The position numbers and the translations under genes are program-made. The notes beneath the pieces were generated by a model that was given only the letters and a program-made list of their open reading frames with translations, made no database searches and was not told the origin of the DNA. A stretch of DNA of 47,068 nt from an uncultured Paraprevotella sp. GTDB lineage: Bacteria; Bacteroidota; Bacteroidia; Bacteroidales; Bacteroidaceae. Where the stretch lies: positions 1 through 47,068 of the forward strand of contig CALULT010000020.1 of the NCBI GenBank assembly GCA_944321565.1. The letters run 5' to 3'. Positions 9,164 through 18,913 of this stretch are shown piece by piece (positions within the stretch are counted from its first letter, which is position 1; every line of letters begins with the position of its first letter).

Positions 9164-9531
9164 TTGCTTATGGAATTTATTGGTTATTGTATATTCTTCC
9201 TACCTTAACGCTGCAAATATCGTAAAGAAATGCCAAAAAACAAAATTTTTCGCTATAAAAAGTAACCTTAAAAGGGATTTTCCTTGCAGATTCGTCATGA
9301 GAACCCATGTTTGCCTTGCACCTCATTGAGCATTCGGGCACATGACAAACAAAATGGCACACAAACAGCCCTTACATGAATAAATATGCAAACAACACGC
9401 CTTGCCCCCGAAAGGACTTCTGCCATTTCTACAGACTTCCTGCCAAACGGGAACCACAAAGCTAAAAACAACAAAAAAGGCCGCTTCCGCCTCGCGGAAA
9501 CAGCCCTCCAAACTTTTACCAGCAGATGCGC
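9164..9531. other. Intergenic region between korA and the ferritin gene
   Basis: This 368-bp stretch holds the korA leader (9164 to about 9230) and, at its other end, the ferritin terminator. The short open frames across it have no recognisable product or good start context. I see no RNA gene or repeat in it. Confidence 0.5.
9473..9505 (-). terminator. Intrinsic terminator of the ferritin gene
   Basis: On the minus strand a GC-rich hairpin made from GTTTCCGC and GCGGAAGC, with GGC/GCC pairs at the base, is followed by TTTTTT. It starts about 27 bases after the ferritin stop. Confidence 0.75.
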
Positions 9532-10014
9532 CTATGCGCGCTGCCCCAACTTGTCATCAATAAAGATAAGGGCGGACTTGCCGGCTTTGCGGATTTTCTC
9601 CACGATGCCTTGAGCCGTGGCTTCCTCTTCCACCTGTTCGCGCACGTAGCCCCACAGGAAATCCTGAGATGCCATATCCTTATCTTCGGAAGCCACCTTG
9701 ACCAAGTTCTCAATCAGCTTCGACACTTGGCACTCGTGTTCATACACATTCTCGAACACTTCCAACACCCCGTCCCACTGCTGCGGCACGACATCCACCT
9801 TGTCCACCTTGGCCACGCCACCGCGCTTAATGACGTAATCAGCCAATCCGTAGGCATGGTCCATTTCCTCTTGCGACTGTTTCTTCAACCAAGTGGCGCA
9901 ACCGTCATAGCCTTCCTTCTGCAAGAAGAATGCCATGGAAAGATACAAGTTGGCCGACCACATCTCGGCCGTGATTTGCTCGTTAATCGCTTTCTGTAAT
10001 TTGTCTGAAATCAT
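9532..10014 (-). CDS. ftnA: Ferritin
   Basis: A 160-residue iron-storage protein of the bacterial non-haem ferritin type, which would form a 24-subunit shell and oxidise Fe(II). Ferroxidase ligands are visible in the first helices (E17 in INEQITAEMW; QEEMDHAYGLADYVIKRGG with E and H) and in the later helix pair (EHECQVSKLIENL; WGYVREQVEEEA). Its length is slightly shorter than the E. coli protein and normal for Bacteroidales. It follows folE by 106 bp on the same strand, so it may be the last gene of that run or have its own promoter. No clear TAnnTTTG box was found. Confidence 0.93.
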   Translation of the reverse strand: MISDKLQKAINEQITAEMWSANLYLSMAFFLQKEGYDGCATWLKKQSQEEMDHAYGLADYVIKRGGVAKVDKVDVVPQQWDGVLEVFENVYEHECQVSKLIENLVKVASEDKDMASQDFLWGYVREQVEEEATAQGIVEKIRKAGKSALIFIDDKLGQRA

Positions 10015-10120
10015 TTCCGTAAGAATTAAACGTTAAACATTCTACTTCCATCTACTACAACTACAATGCCAAACACGCACAAAGCCGTCACGATGACAGC
10101 TATTTATTCTTAAAAAGGAG

Positions 10121-10711
10121 TTATAAAGAACCGCGGTGAATCAGGTCAAGAAATTCCTCGCGCGTCTTTGCCTGGTTGAACGCTCCCGTGAAGTCGCTCG
10201 TCGTCGTAATGGAGTTTTGCTTTTCCACGCCCCTCATCTGCATGCACATGTGGCGTGCCTCCACCACCACCATGACTCCAAGAGGGTGGAGAGCCTGGTC
10301 GATGCACTCCTTGATTTGGAGCGTCATGCGCTCCTGCACCTGCAAGCGGTGGGAAAAACAATCCACGACACGTGCGATTTTGCTCAACCCCGTAATGTAA
10401 CCATTCGGAATATACGCCACATGCACCTTTCCATAAAACGGCAAGAGATGATGCTCGCATAAGGAAAAGAAATCAATGTCCTTCACAATGACCATGTGCC
10501 GGTAATCTTCCTTGAACTTGGCCGAATTCAATATCTCTTTCGGGTCTTCGCCATATCCCCTCGTCAACATACGCATGGCCTTGGCCACCCGATAAGGTGT
10601 CTTCTGCAAACCTTCGCGCGCCACGTCTTCGCCCAACAGCTGCAAAATGGCTGCATAATGTTCCTCCAGCTCCGGTTGGGCACTCTCCCTATAATCCTGA
10701 AAATCCTCCAT
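10121..10711 (-). CDS. folE: GTP cyclohydrolase I
   Basis: A 196-residue enzyme converting GTP to 7,8-dihydroneopterin triphosphate, the first step to folate and queuosine-type compounds. Zinc ligands C85 and H88 in [11 protein letters not shown] and C156 in RHMCMQMRG are present, as is the substrate-site segment [20 protein letters not shown]. The start is the ATG at 10711. A TTG codon directly before it is possible but unlikely. The ATG overlaps the stop of the SPOR gene by one base (TGATG), a coupling arrangement. Confidence 0.95.
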   Translation of the reverse strand: MEDFQDYRESAQPELEEHYAAILQLLGEDVAREGLQKTPYRVAKAMRMLTRGYGEDPKEILNSAKFKEDYRHMVIVKDIDFFSLCEHHLLPFYGKVHVAYIPNGYITGLSKIARVVDCFSHRLQVQERMTLQIKECIDQALHPLGVMVVVEARHMCMQMRGVEKQNSITTTSDFTGAFNQAKTREEFLDLIHRGSL

Positions 10712-11214
10712 CAATAAGGTATTTGTATCACAGACTTCACAATCAGCGCCTCGTCGAACTGTTCCGTTGCCCGCAACTCATGCAAAAACTGGCTAGCCTC
10801 CTCATAAGTCCTGAAATCGCCCACCCGGCATATCCACCGCGGGCTTTGGAAATGCGTATAAGTCGGCATGTCAAAATAATGCTTTACCTTTGCGGCCATC
10901 CGCTGGGCTTCCTGACGAGAAGTGCGGGAATTACCCCCGGCATACACTTGGATGCGATAGCCCACGGCCTTCATCTTCCGCACCGGCTGTTTCACGCCAT
11001 CTGCGGAACCGTCGCTTTTGCCTTTTTCGGCCTTATCCGCCGCGGCCTCCACCGGCATCGTCCCGTTGACCAACCGCGTGATAGCCGCTTCCTGTACCAC
11101 ACGCACCGTACCTTGTCCGGCCACGTCCTTCACCAACTTGTCCATAAATTTCTGCTGCGCCATGGCAGGCAACAAGCCCAAGCATAAACATAACGACAAG
11201 AATAGCTGTTTCAT
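10711..11214 (-). CDS. Exported SPOR-domain protein
   Basis: A 167-residue protein with a signal peptide ([20 protein letters not shown], likely cleaved after AMA). A short variable linker follows, then a C-terminal SPOR domain from about residue 88 ([20 protein letters not shown] to the end). SPOR domains bind glycan strands lacking stem peptides, as found at the division septum, so a periplasmic cell-wall role is likely. It sits between tpiA and folE, an arrangement I know from other Bacteroides, and overlaps the folE start by one base. A terminator separates it from tpiA, so it probably has its own promoter, which I could not place. Confidence 0.85.
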   Translation of the reverse strand: MKQLFLSLCLCLGLLPAMAQQKFMDKLVKDVAGQGTVRVVQEAAITRLVNGTMPVEAAADKAEKGKSDGSADGVKQPVRKMKAVGYRIQVYAGGNSRTSRQEAQRMAAKVKHYFDMPTYTHFQSPRWICRVGDFRTYEEASQFLHELRATEQFDEALIVKSVIQIPY

Positions 11215-11232
11215 ATCATCCGTTTTTCCAAT

Positions 11233-11280
11233 AAATAAAAGGAGCTGTCCCGGACAAGCCTTGCAGCCGGGACAGCTGGC
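11233..11280 (-). terminator. Intrinsic terminator of tpiA
   Basis: AGCTGTCCCGG (11243-11253) pairs perfectly with CCGGGACAGCT (11267-11277). On the minus strand the stem is followed by CCTTTTATTTATT, just after the tpiA stop at 11299. Confidence 0.85.
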
Positions 11281-11298
11281 ATATCATAAAAAAAGGAT

Positions 11299-12060
11299 TT
11301 AAGCCTTCCAGGCATCAATAATGCCCTTGAAGTCGGCGCACTTCAATGCAGCGCCACCAATCAAGCCGCCATCCACATCGGGTTTAGCAAAAATCTCCTT
11401 GGCATTCGAAGGCTTGCAACTTCCACCATAAAGAATTGACACGTTCTCACCAGCCTCGGCACCGAACTTCTCTGCAATGGTGCGACGGATGAAAGCATGC
11501 ATCTCTTCGGCCTGGTCTGCCGTAGCCGTCTTTCCCGTGCCGATAGCCCAAACCGGTTCGTAAGCCAAAATGATGTTAGAGAACTGTTCTGCGGTCAAAT
11601 CAAAAAGAGAACCCTCCAATTGTGCCTTGACCACTTCGTTCTGACGGTCAGCCTCACGCTCTTCCAGCACCTCGCCGATGCAGAAAATCACCTTCAGGCC
11701 GTTGGCCAAAGCCAAGTTGACCTTTTCCTTCAGGATTTCGGCTGTCTCGCCATAATAGGCACGACGCTCGGAATGGCCAAGGATGACATACTGCGCACCG
11801 GTGGATTTCACCATGGCGGCAGAAACCTCGCCCGTATAAGCTCCCTTTTCCTTGTCCGCGCAATTCTCGGCACCCAAGCCTACCAAGCCGGCATCTAACA
11901 CATTGGCCACAGAAGCCAAATGAATGAAGGGGGTGCAGATAATCACGTCGCAATTGGGCTTATCGGCCTCCAACGCGGCATTCAATTCAGTAGCCAAAGC
12001 CACACCTTCCTGCAGGTTCAGGTTCATTTTCCAGTTGCCTGCTACAATTTTCTTTCTCAT
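11299..12060 (-). CDS. tpiA: Triosephosphate isomerase
   Basis: A 253-residue glycolytic enzyme interconverting dihydroxyacetone phosphate and glyceraldehyde 3-phosphate. Counting from the ATG at 12060, it has K11 in AGNWKMN, catalytic H96 in GHSERR, catalytic E168 in [12 protein letters not shown], and the phosphate-binding YGGSCKPSN near the end. Its length is normal for the family. The reading frame stays open upstream into the DoxX-like gene with no stop codon, so a 694-residue joint product is formally possible. The internal ATG begins exactly at the family N-terminus and is preceded by A-rich leader-like sequence, so independent initiation is the more likely mode. A strong terminator follows. 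Confidence 0.93.
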   Translation of the reverse strand: MRKKIVAGNWKMNLNLQEGVALATELNAALEADKPNCDVIICTPFIHLASVANVLDAGLVGLGAENCADKEKGAYTGEVSAAMVKSTGAQYVILGHSERRAYYGETAEILKEKVNLALANGLKVIFCIGEVLEEREADRQNEVVKAQLEGSLFDLTAEQFSNIILAYEPVWAIGTGKTATADQAEEMHAFIRRTIAEKFGAEAGENVSILYGGSCKPSNAKEIFAKPDVDGGLIGGAALKCADFKGIIDAWKA

Positions 12061-13383
12061 GTCTTTTTGTTTTAAAAGGTTATTAATCCTGTTTTTATGT
12101 TTCATTCGCTTATACATCTTGCTACCCATCCATATCCGGTCGGCGGTGGTCAACAAGAATAGCGGAACAAGGAACCACAAAATGACCCGCAACGTCTTCA
12201 TCGTCCGCGAATCCAATTGCAGCCTCCCCCATTCGCTTTGTTCCAATGGTTTCTCCAAATCCGCCTCATCCGGAAGATTGTTGCAGCTCCACTTGTTGTA
12301 CACCGTCCCGCCTTTCAACAGCAACAATCCAGGATTGGAACGGACTATGGTTTTCAACGTGATGCCGTCCACTATCCCAAACGGGTAATCAGCCCCCTCC
12401 AGATCCTGCCACTGCCTGATGGCCTCATCGCCAGATGCCGTCAGGCAATAAAAGGCATAACCATGCATCTGGCTATAATCATAAATCTCATTGATGCGGT
12501 CGATATTGCTGTCGTCCGCCTGTTCCAAATAGGGCGCAACCAAAAGAAACATGTAATTGCTGTCCGAAAGAATGGCATCCGTCACATCCTCGCCATCCGG
12601 CCATGTCATCACCGAAAAGTCATGCACCGGCGGCACATAGCCCTCTTTAACCAGCACCGTTTTGCTGTCCACAAAGTGCCAAGCCGTGTCCTCGGGATAA
12701 CCGTCCACGGAAAACTCTTTCCGCACCCCGTCTTTCTCCAAAATAAAAGTCGTAACGAACTCCGGCCCCTCTTCACCTTCGGGCACCTGCATGCCTTCAG
12801 GGAGATTCATCCCAATATGATAAGGACGAAAATCGAATACTGGCAGATAATAGAGGCAATAGCCGGACAAGACCAAGCCGAACACAATCGAATACATGGA
12901 AATAGTCCATTGGTTGCGCTCGGAAACAAAACGCGGCATCAAACGTGAATAACGGAACACTACCACCGCCATCAGCAACAATGCCACATTTTTCCAAAAT
13001 GTCTGCCAATTCGTCAACTCCACGGCATCGCCAAAACACCCGCAATCGGACACAGGATTGGCCAATGCCAAATACAAAGTCAACGGGGTCATGACAGACA
13101 AGAACAACAGATAGAGCCACGGGGTCATGCGGCGGCGTATGCCAAAGAACATGAACACTCCAATACAAAATTCAAACACGGACATGAGTATGGACAAACC
13201 CAAAGGCACAAAGACCGGCAACCAGCCATCCATGCCAAAAGCCTCCAAATAATCCTCAATCTTGTATTGAGTGCCACGGGGATCCACCAGTTTCACCAAA
13301 CCGGAAAAGGTGAACGTCAATGCCAGCAACATCCGGCACAGGTTCACCAACATCCACATACATTTCCGCCCTGCCTTATTCAC
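11299..13383 (-). CDS. DoxX/MauE-like membrane protein, open in frame into TpiA
   Basis: The first 441 codons encode a membrane protein with about four N-terminal helices, the cysteine motif DCGCFGD after the third helix as in MauE/DoxX-type proteins, a soluble thioredoxin-like domain lacking CxxC (about 200-400), and a last helix near [16 protein letters not shown] role in handling periplasmic redox or supporting another redox enzyme is plausible but unproven. No stop codon separates it from tpiA; the junction reads NNLLKQKD then MRKKIVAG, and the linker looks like translated leader sequence. The start at 13383 is GTG and overlaps the DUF1599 gene by 8 bp. The ATG at 13359 is the alternative. 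Confidence 0.7.
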   Translation of the reverse strand: MNKAGRKCMWMLVNLCRMLLALTFTFSGLVKLVDPRGTQYKIEDYLEAFGMDGWLPVFVPLGLSILMSVFEFCIGVFMFFGIRRRMTPWLYLLFLSVMTPLTLYLALANPVSDCGCFGDAVELTNWQTFWKNVALLLMAVVVFRYSRLMPRFVSERNQWTISMYSIVFGLVLSGYCLYYLPVFDFRPYHIGMNLPEGMQVPEGEEGPEFVTTFILEKDGVRKEFSVDGYPEDTAWHFVDSKTVLVKEGYVPPVHDFSVMTWPDGEDVTDAILSDSNYMFLLVAPYLEQADDSNIDRINEIYDYSQMHGYAFYCLTASGDEAIRQWQDLEGADYPFGIVDGITLKTIVRSNPGLLLLKGGTVYNKWSCNNLPDEADLEKPLEQSEWGRLQLDSRTMKTLRVILWFLVPLFLLTTADRIWMGSKMYKRMKHKNRINNLLKQKDMRKKIVAGNWKMNLNLQEGVALATELNAALEADKPNCDVIICTPFIHLASVANVLDAGLVGLGAENCADKEKGAYTGEVSAAMVKSTGAQYVILGHSERRAYYGETAEILKEKVNLALANGLKVIFCIGEVLEEREADRQNEVVKAQLEGSLFDLTAEQFSNIILAYEPVWAIGTGKTATADQAEEMHAFIRRTIAEKFGAEAGENVSILYGGSCKPSNAKEIFAKPDVDGGLIGGAALKCADFKGIIDAWKA

Positions 13384-13915
13384 CGAACGTCAATTTTATT
13401 AAGCCGAACACGGCGTAATTCATCATATCCATATAATTGGCATCCACCCCTTCGGACACCAATGTGCAACCCGCAAGCGATTCGATTTGCTTGGTGCGAT
13501 AGAGTTTCATCAGAATCAAGTCGGTATAGGAACTGATCCGCATGCCGCGCCATGCCTCATCATAATCATGGTTCTTTTTCAGCATCAAGTCTAGCGAACG
13601 GCGCGCATGTTTGTCATAATACTCCAACGCCTGTTCTGCCGTCATGTCTTCGGTGTCGGCATATCCCAACTCCAGCTGTATCAACCCCACGATGGCATAA
13701 TTGACAATTCCCACAAACTCCGGACGGATGCCTTCGCCCACCCATGACTCACCTTTGATTTCCAAATTCCGGATGCGGTTGGCCTTGATAAAAATCTGGT
13801 CGGTCACAGAAGAAGGGCGCATGATGCGCCATGCCGCACCGTAATCGTGCAGCTTCTTGGAAAACAGCTCGCGGCACTCCGCCATTATCTGCTCAAATTG
13901 TTCCTGCGTATTCAT
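13376..13915 (-). CDS. DUF1599-domain protein with two repeated halves
   Basis: A 179-residue protein of the DUF1599 family, which I recall being linked to nucleotide-modification domains; no reaction can be assigned. The protein is an internal duplication. Residues about 14-84 and 102-178 share the pattern K-x2-HDY-x2-AW-x-MR, then TD-x-I/L-x2-K-x3-R, then NYA-x2-GLI-x-L. The frame is open to 14083, but the promoter at 13948-13978 lies inside that extension, so the ATG at 13915 is chosen. The gene heads the run DUF1599 - DoxX-like - tpiA and overlaps the next gene by 8 bp. Confidence 0.82.
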   Translation of the reverse strand: MNTQEQFEQIMAECRELFSKKLHDYGAAWRIMRPSSVTDQIFIKANRIRNLEIKGESWVGEGIRPEFVGIVNYAIVGLIQLELGYADTEDMTAEQALEYYDKHARRSLDLMLKKNHDYDEAWRGMRISSYTDLILMKLYRTKQIESLAGCTLVSEGVDANYMDMMNYAVFGLIKLTFGE

Positions 13916-13947
13916 TCTTTTCCGTAAAGACGTATTTACATACGGTG

Positions 13948-13978
13948 CAAAGTTAACACAATTCATTGATAAAACAAA
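13948..13978 (-). promoter_or_regulatory. Promoter of the DUF1599 - DoxX - tpiA run
   Basis: On the minus strand TTTG at 13978-13975, a 19-bp spacer and TAACTTTG at 13955-13948, 32 bases upstream of the ATG. Both Bacteroidetes boxes match. Confidence 0.7.
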
Positions 13979-14027
13979 AGGAGTTTGCCATGCAAATGAC
14001 AAACTCCCACCATTATCAGGAAATTGC

Positions 14028-14918
14028 TTATGAATATTTAATGATTTGCCCCGGACGAAGTATCGTCTTTCGGGTAATCCCATTCAACTTACACAGCTTG
14101 GAGACTGTCGTACCGTACTTGGCGGCTATGACAGAAAGACTCTCCCCGGATTTCACACGGTGAATTTTCGTACGCGGACGCGCTGTAGGCTTCGGACGTG
14201 TCGTCGTGCTTTTCGATGCAGCCTGGCTTTTCTTACCGGAACGGAACATGTAATAATCCCCCGTCACATCCTGTGCCACGAAATCAAACATTTCGGCCGG
14301 ATTGATAGCCTGCCCCAGGAAACGCGTCTCGAAATGCAAGTGCGACCCAGTGGAACGTCCCGTGTTACCACCCAATCCGATAGGCTCGCCCACTTTCACG
14401 ATTTGGTTTTCGGCCACAAGTTGCTTGGACAAATGGCCATAAACTGTTTCCAAACCATTCGGATGACGAATCACCACATACTTTCCGTAGCCACCGCGTT
14501 CGTATTTCACGATACGCACCTTCCCACTGAACGCCGCGCGTATGGTATCACCGATATACACCTTGATGTCAAGACCTTTGTGCTGACGGCGGAAGCTGGC
14601 ACGGTAACCATAGTTGGAGGTTATCCGCCGGCTCGGCGTCGGCATGCAAAAGTGCCGCAAGTCTATCTTGTATTCTTCCGGCACTTCTACATCATAACGG
14701 TGTGCATACTCGTTGTTCCAATCGGGATAAAGGTCAGCTGCAGGATTTTCGAGCATCTCGTCGCCCATCATGCGCTGCAATGCGACCGAGTCAATGGCTC
14801 TCATTTTTTTGTCTATGGGTGCCTGGCGAGCCAACAAGTCCTGCCCCGCAACGGGCAGGCTCAGCATAGCCAAAACCACCACAGTTCCTGTTTTGAATCC
14901 TTTAAAATTGAAAAACAT
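14028..14918 (-). CDS. M23 family metallopeptidase with C-terminal LysM domain
   Basis: A 296-residue exported murein hydrolase or hydrolase-like protein. The N-terminus (MFFNFKGFKTGTVVVLAMLSLPVAGQ) looks like a signal peptide. The M23 domain spans about residues 98-212. The zinc ligands H113 and D117 in HKGLD and the HLH motif at 193-195 in GSHLHFE are all present, so it should be active. A LysM domain (IHRVKSGESLSVIAAKYGTT, 252 to the end) would hold it on peptidoglycan. It lies 42 bases downstream of ndk on the same strand and probably shares its transcript. Confidence 0.9.
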   Translation of the reverse strand: MFFNFKGFKTGTVVVLAMLSLPVAGQDLLARQAPIDKKMRAIDSVALQRMMGDEMLENPAADLYPDWNNEYAHRYDVEVPEEYKIDLRHFCMPTPSRRITSNYGYRASFRRQHKGLDIKVYIGDTIRAAFSGKVRIVKYERGGYGKYVVIRHPNGLETVYGHLSKQLVAENQIVKVGEPIGLGGNTGRSTGSHLHFETRFLGQAINPAEMFDFVAQDVTGDYYMFRSGKKSQAASKSTTTRPKPTARPRTKIHRVKSGESLSVIAAKYGTTVSKLCKLNGITRKTILRPGQIIKYS

Positions 14919-14960
14919 CTAGCACTGATTATTTAAGTTCGTTTATTCTTCTTTTCTATT

Positions 14961-15422
14961 TCAACGTTCATCCAACGCATACATGAAATTCATGTTCGAT
15001 GGCGTGTAACTGAAAATTTCTTCAGGCTTGAAGAAACGCGCCAACTCCACCGCCGCCGTCTCCAATGAATCCGATGCATGGACAATGTTCTGCTGGTTGC
15101 TCACGCAATAATCGCCCCTTATCGTGCCAGGGTCAGCGTTTCTTCCGTTTGTCGCTCCCGTCATGGCGCGCACGACACGCACCGCCTCAACGCCTTCCAG
15201 GCAACAAGCAATCACAGGAGTAGCCATCATGGAATCTTTCAACATCTGGAAGAAAGGTTTCTCGCGCAAATGGGCGTAATGCTCGTTCAATATAGCATCC
15301 GTCAGCTGCATCATCTTCATCCCTGCCAACCTCAGTCCTTTTTTCTCAAAACGGCTGATAATTTCCCCTACCAGCCCGCGCTGTAATGTACAAGGTTTCA
15401 ACAAGACTAAGGTTTGTTCCAT
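14961..15422 (-). CDS. ndk: Nucleoside diphosphate kinase
   Basis: A 153-residue enzyme that moves the gamma phosphate of ATP to nucleoside diphosphates. The phosphohistidine motif NIVHASDS places the active histidine at residue 115, and K9 in LLKPCTLQRG and the RAMTGATNGRNADPGTIRG loop fit the family. Its length is normal. A full Bacteroidetes promoter lies upstream at 15481-15511, separating it from recG transcription. Confidence 0.96.
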   Translation of the reverse strand: MEQTLVLLKPCTLQRGLVGEIISRFEKKGLRLAGMKMMQLTDAILNEHYAHLREKPFFQMLKDSMMATPVIACCLEGVEAVRVVRAMTGATNGRNADPGTIRGDYCVSNQQNIVHASDSLETAAVELARFFKPEEIFSYTPSNMNFMYALDER

Positions 15423-15480
15423 GGATTATTCTTTTTTTAATTCTACTTGATGTATAGTGTCCTAAAAACACTAACGGACG

Positions 15481-15511
15481 CAAAGATAACCTTTTTAGTC
15501 CAAAAAGGCAA
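15481..15511 (-). promoter_or_regulatory. Promoter of ndk
   Basis: On the minus strand TTG at 15511-15509, a 20-bp spacer, and TATCTTTG at 15488-15481, about 60 bases upstream of the ndk ATG. Confidence 0.65.
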
Positions 15512-15548
15512 GGATATTCGCAAAAAATGTCCCATTCGCGATATTTTT

Positions 15549-17645
15549 TTAAGAAATCGCGCTCCAATCCACCAACGTTTTCCGCAGTTTTTCCAGCTGT
15601 TTCCACATCACTTGATTTTTCTCCGCCGCACAATAAGGGTCTTCGTCCAACACCTTCTCGGCCGTGTCACGTGCCAGTTGCAGGATTTGCCCATCACGCG
15701 CCAAATCGGCCAGCCGCAAGTTAAAAGCCAGCCCGCTTTGCTGTGTGCCCTCCAAATCGCCAGGCCCGCGGAGCTTCAAATCAGCCTCGGCAATTTCAAA
15801 GCCGTCGTTGGTTTCAGTCATGATTTGAATACGCTTACGCGTATCGGCACTCAACTGGTACCTTGTCACTAAAATGCAATACGATTGGTCTGCCCCACGC
15901 CCCACACGGCCGCGCAACTGGTGCAACTGCGCCAATCCGAAACGTTCGGCATTCTCGATGACCATCACGGACGCATTGGGCACGTTCACTCCCACTTCGA
16001 TGACTGTCGTGGCCACCAATATCTGCGTCTCTCCCGACACGAAAGCCTGCATCTCCGCTTCTTTTTCCGCCGGCTTCATTTTTCCATGCACCCGGCTGAT
16101 ACGGTATTCCGGCAAGGCGCGGCACAATTGTTCATAGCCTTCCTCCAAATTCTTGATGTCCATCTTCTCGCTTTCCTTAATCAGCGGATAAACGACATAC
16201 ACCTGGCGTCCTTCGCCCAATTGACCCCGCATCATGCGGTAAAGGCTCTCCCGCCGGTTGTCAAACTGGTGGACAGTCTGGATGGATTTCCGCCCGGGAG
16301 GAAGTTCGTCGATGACCGACACTTCAAGGTCGCCATACAAGGTCATGGCCAACGTGCGCGGAATCGGCGTGGCCGTCATGACCAGCACATGCGGCGGGTT
16401 CCCGCTTTTCTTCCACAATCGGGCACGTTGCGCCACCCCGAAACGATGTTGTTCGTCGATGACCACCATGCCCAGCGACTTGAACACCACCGTATCTTCC
16501 AACACGGCATGTGTTCCGACCAAGACATGCACGTCACCATGCTCCAATCCTTCCAATACTTCTTTACGACGTTTGCCCTTCACCGTCCCCGTCAACAGTT
16601 CCACCCGCACCGGCAAACCATCCAGCATTTTCCGGAACGTGCCGAAATGCTGCTCGGCCAATATCTCCGTAGGTGCCATGATGCAAGCCTGGAAGTCATT
16701 GTCCAACGCAATCAGCATGCTCATCAACGCAACCAACGTCTTCCCGCTACCCACATCGCCTTGCAACAAACGGTTCATCTGCCGCCCACATCCCATATCC
16801 TGGCGAATTTCACGAATTACCCGTTTCTGCGCCCCGGTTAGCTCGAAAGGAAGATGCCTTTCATAGAATTCATGGAACAAGGAGCCGACCCGTGCGAAGA
16901 CATAGCCCCTGTACTTTTGACGGCGGTCGCGCGCATACCTTATTATATTAAGCTGGATATAGAACAGTTCCTCAAACTTCAACCGGAATTGGGCTTTCCG
17001 CAAGTCCTCCGCACAGGTAGGATAATGTGCATGGCGCAAAGCTTCGTCCAACGACACCAAATGAAGTGACGAGACCAAATAACCGGGAAGCGTTTCGGGA
17101 ATGACAAAATCTATTTTCTCGAACAACGTGGTGGTGAAATGCTCTAACGAACGGGAATTCAGCCCCGCGCGTTTCATTTTCTCCGTCGTATTGTAATAAG
17201 GCTGCAAGCCCATGGAGTTCAGGTGCAGGCTGTCTGCCGGGTCAATATCCGGATGCACAAGGTTGATACGCCCGTTGAACACACTCGGGCGACCAAACAC
17301 CACGTAATCTGTCCGCACCTTGTAAGCCGAAGTAACGTATTTCAATCCGTTGAACCACACCAGCTCCACCAGTCCTTGCCCATCCGTGAAGTGAGCCACC
17401 AAGCGACGCTTTCGCCCTTCGCCCTCTGTCTCAAAACTTAAAATCTGCCCGCGGATTTGCACGTATGGCATATCACCCGTCAGTTCATGAATGTAATACA
17501 AGCGTGTCCGGTCGATATGCTTATAAGGAAAAGTATAAAGCAGGTCATGCAGGGTGTGAATCTGCAATTCATCCCCCAACACCTTGGCCCGTTGCGGTCC
17601 CACGCCGGGAAGATACTTGATGTCATGATGCTCAAGGTCTATCAT
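15549..17645 (-). CDS. recG: ATP-dependent DNA helicase RecG
   Basis: A 698-residue superfamily 2 helicase that remodels stalled replication forks and Holliday junctions. It has an N-terminal wedge/OB domain ([11 protein letters not shown]-like segment to about residue 250), Walker [25 protein letters not shown] (DExH box), [12 protein letters not shown], and the C-terminal helicase half with [10 protein letters not shown] and the family-typical end [17 protein letters not shown]. Its length is normal. It overlaps ispD by 14 bp and is the last gene of the pdxJ - mscS - DJ-1 - ispD - recG run. Confidence 0.96.
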   Translation of the reverse strand: MIDLEHHDIKYLPGVGPQRAKVLGDELQIHTLHDLLYTFPYKHIDRTRLYYIHELTGDMPYVQIRGQILSFETEGEGRKRRLVAHFTDGQGLVELVWFNGLKYVTSAYKVRTDYVVFGRPSVFNGRINLVHPDIDPADSLHLNSMGLQPYYNTTEKMKRAGLNSRSLEHFTTTLFEKIDFVIPETLPGYLVSSLHLVSLDEALRHAHYPTCAEDLRKAQFRLKFEELFYIQLNIIRYARDRRQKYRGYVFARVGSLFHEFYERHLPFELTGAQKRVIREIRQDMGCGRQMNRLLQGDVGSGKTLVALMSMLIALDNDFQACIMAPTEILAEQHFGTFRKMLDGLPVRVELLTGTVKGKRRKEVLEGLEHGDVHVLVGTHAVLEDTVVFKSLGMVVIDEQHRFGVAQRARLWKKSGNPPHVLVMTATPIPRTLAMTLYGDLEVSVIDELPPGRKSIQTVHQFDNRRESLYRMMRGQLGEGRQVYVVYPLIKESEKMDIKNLEEGYEQLCRALPEYRISRVHGKMKPAEKEAEMQAFVSGETQILVATTVIEVGVNVPNASVMVIENAERFGLAQLHQLRGRVGRGADQSYCILVTRYQLSADTRKRIQIMTETNDGFEIAEADLKLRGPGDLEGTQQSGLAFNLRLADLARDGQILQLARDTAEKVLDEDPYCAAEKNQVMWKQLEKLRKTLVDWSAIS

Positions 17646-18327
17646 CGCATGCGGACAAGATGGCTTCGGCCACCGTCAAGTCAAAAGGCGTGGTGATTTT
17701 GATGTTTTCCCTGTTTCCCGGCACCAACGCGACCGCCACGCCCGATGCTTCCACCACCGAAGCATCATCGGTGAAAGAAGGTTGGTAAGGGCGCGCGTAT
17801 GCCGCCTTTAGCAAGCCGGCCCGGAAGGTCTGCGGTGTCTGCACCAGCCGGTAACGACTGCGGTCTTCCGTGCGGCTTCCCTTGTCATCATCCGACAACC
17901 GCCGCAATGTCTCTACCACATCTGTTACCGGCACAACGGCTCCGACACGGGCGGCACAGTCAAAACAAGCCGCAATAACTTTCTGCGCCACAAACGGACG
18001 CACCCCATCGTGTACGGCCACCAAGGCATCCGCGTCTTCGTCCGGCACACAAGCCAGCCCGTTGGCCACGGAATGGAAACGGGTCTCTCCCCCGTCGGCC
18101 ACACGATGGGGCACGTCGAAGGCATATTCTCGACACAATTCCCGCCAATAGTCCTGTTGCGACACAGGCAACACCAATATCAGGCACATTTCCGCGTCAA
18201 AAGCATGGAATGCGTCCAAGGTGCGCATCAACACAGGCCGTCCGCCGACGGGAAGGAACTGTTTGGGCACGTCTGCCCCCATGCGCAGCCCCTTCCCTCC
18301 GGCCACAATGACCGCATATTTCCTCAT
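17632..18327 (-). CDS. ispD: 2-C-methyl-D-erythritol 4-phosphate cytidylyltransferase
   Basis: A 231-residue enzyme of the non-mevalonate isoprenoid pathway that joins CTP and methylerythritol phosphate. The nucleotide-binding loop [10 protein letters not shown] is at the N-terminus, followed by [27 protein letters not shown] and the C-terminal [12 protein letters not shown] and [14 protein letters not shown] match the family. It starts inside the last bases of the DJ-1 gene (ATGA overlap) and its end overlaps recG. Confidence 0.95.
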   Translation of the reverse strand: MRKYAVIVAGGKGLRMGADVPKQFLPVGGRPVLMRTLDAFHAFDAEMCLILVLPVSQQDYWRELCREYAFDVPHRVADGGETRFHSVANGLACVPDEDADALVAVHDGVRPFVAQKVIAACFDCAARVGAVVPVTDVVETLRRLSDDDKGSRTEDRSRYRLVQTPQTFRAGLLKAAYARPYQPSFTDDASVVEASGVAVALVPGNRENIKITTPFDLTVAEAILSACDDRP

Positions 18328-18884
18328 CCTGCCACTTCGTTATAAAGCATGCCGCAACGCACGGCCTCGGCTTTTTCTTTTCCGGCCAAACGGGCGGCAA
18401 TGGCAAATCCGAACTCAAACACTGCCGCCGGCCCCTTGCCGGTAATGAACTGTCCGTCCTCCTGCACCAAGGCACCCGTGTATTCCGCTCCTTCGAGGTT
18501 TTCCTCGAAACCCGGATAACAAGTAGCCTTCAGCCCTTTCAGCAAGCCCATCCGCCCATACACCAACGGTGCGGCACAAATGGCGGCCAAGGGCTTTCCT
18601 GCCTCGTATTGCCGCATGATGCCTTCGGCCAGCTCCTTGCTGGCCGCCAGGTTATAAGCACCCGGTAGTCCGCCGGGAAGCACCAACATGGCCGCAGCCG
18701 AGAAATCCACTTCGTCCAGCAACATGTCGGCCGCCACCTTAATGCCATGCGCACCCGTCACCATCTTCTCGCCAGTCATCGACACAATGCGAATCTCCAC
18801 GCCTGCACGACGCAGAATGTCCACCACAGCTAACGCCTCGACTTCCTCCGCGCCTTCGGCAAAAAACAAATACACTGTTTCCAT
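18324..18884 (-). CDS. DJ-1/PfpI family protein
   Basis: A 186-residue class I glutamine-amidotransferase-like protein. The nucleophile-elbow cysteine is C103 in [10 protein letters not shown], and the acidic residues near E13-E16 ([13 protein letters not shown]) fit the DJ-1 clade, whose members have been reported as protein or glyoxal-handling enzymes. Many relatives are labelled as thiazole biosynthesis proteins, which is not supported here. It lies 29 bases after the mscS-like gene and overlaps ispD by four bases, so it is part of the same operon. Confidence 0.9.
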   Translation of the reverse strand: METVYLFFAEGAEEVEALAVVDILRRAGVEIRIVSMTGEKMVTGAHGIKVAADMLLDEVDFSAAAMLVLPGGLPGAYNLAASKELAEGIMRQYEAGKPLAAICAAPLVYGRMGLLKGLKATCYPGFEENLEGAEYTGALVQEDGQFITGKGPAAVFEFGFAIAARLAGKEKAEAVRCGMLYNEVAG

Positions 18885-18913
18885 ATACCTTAATTTAAAT
18901 ATAATGAATAATC

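Noticed and set aside
9323-9511. Small cysteine-rich protein in the korA-ferritin gap
   Set aside because: It overlaps the ferritin terminator hairpin, lacks a promoter and a credible start, and shows no family pattern.
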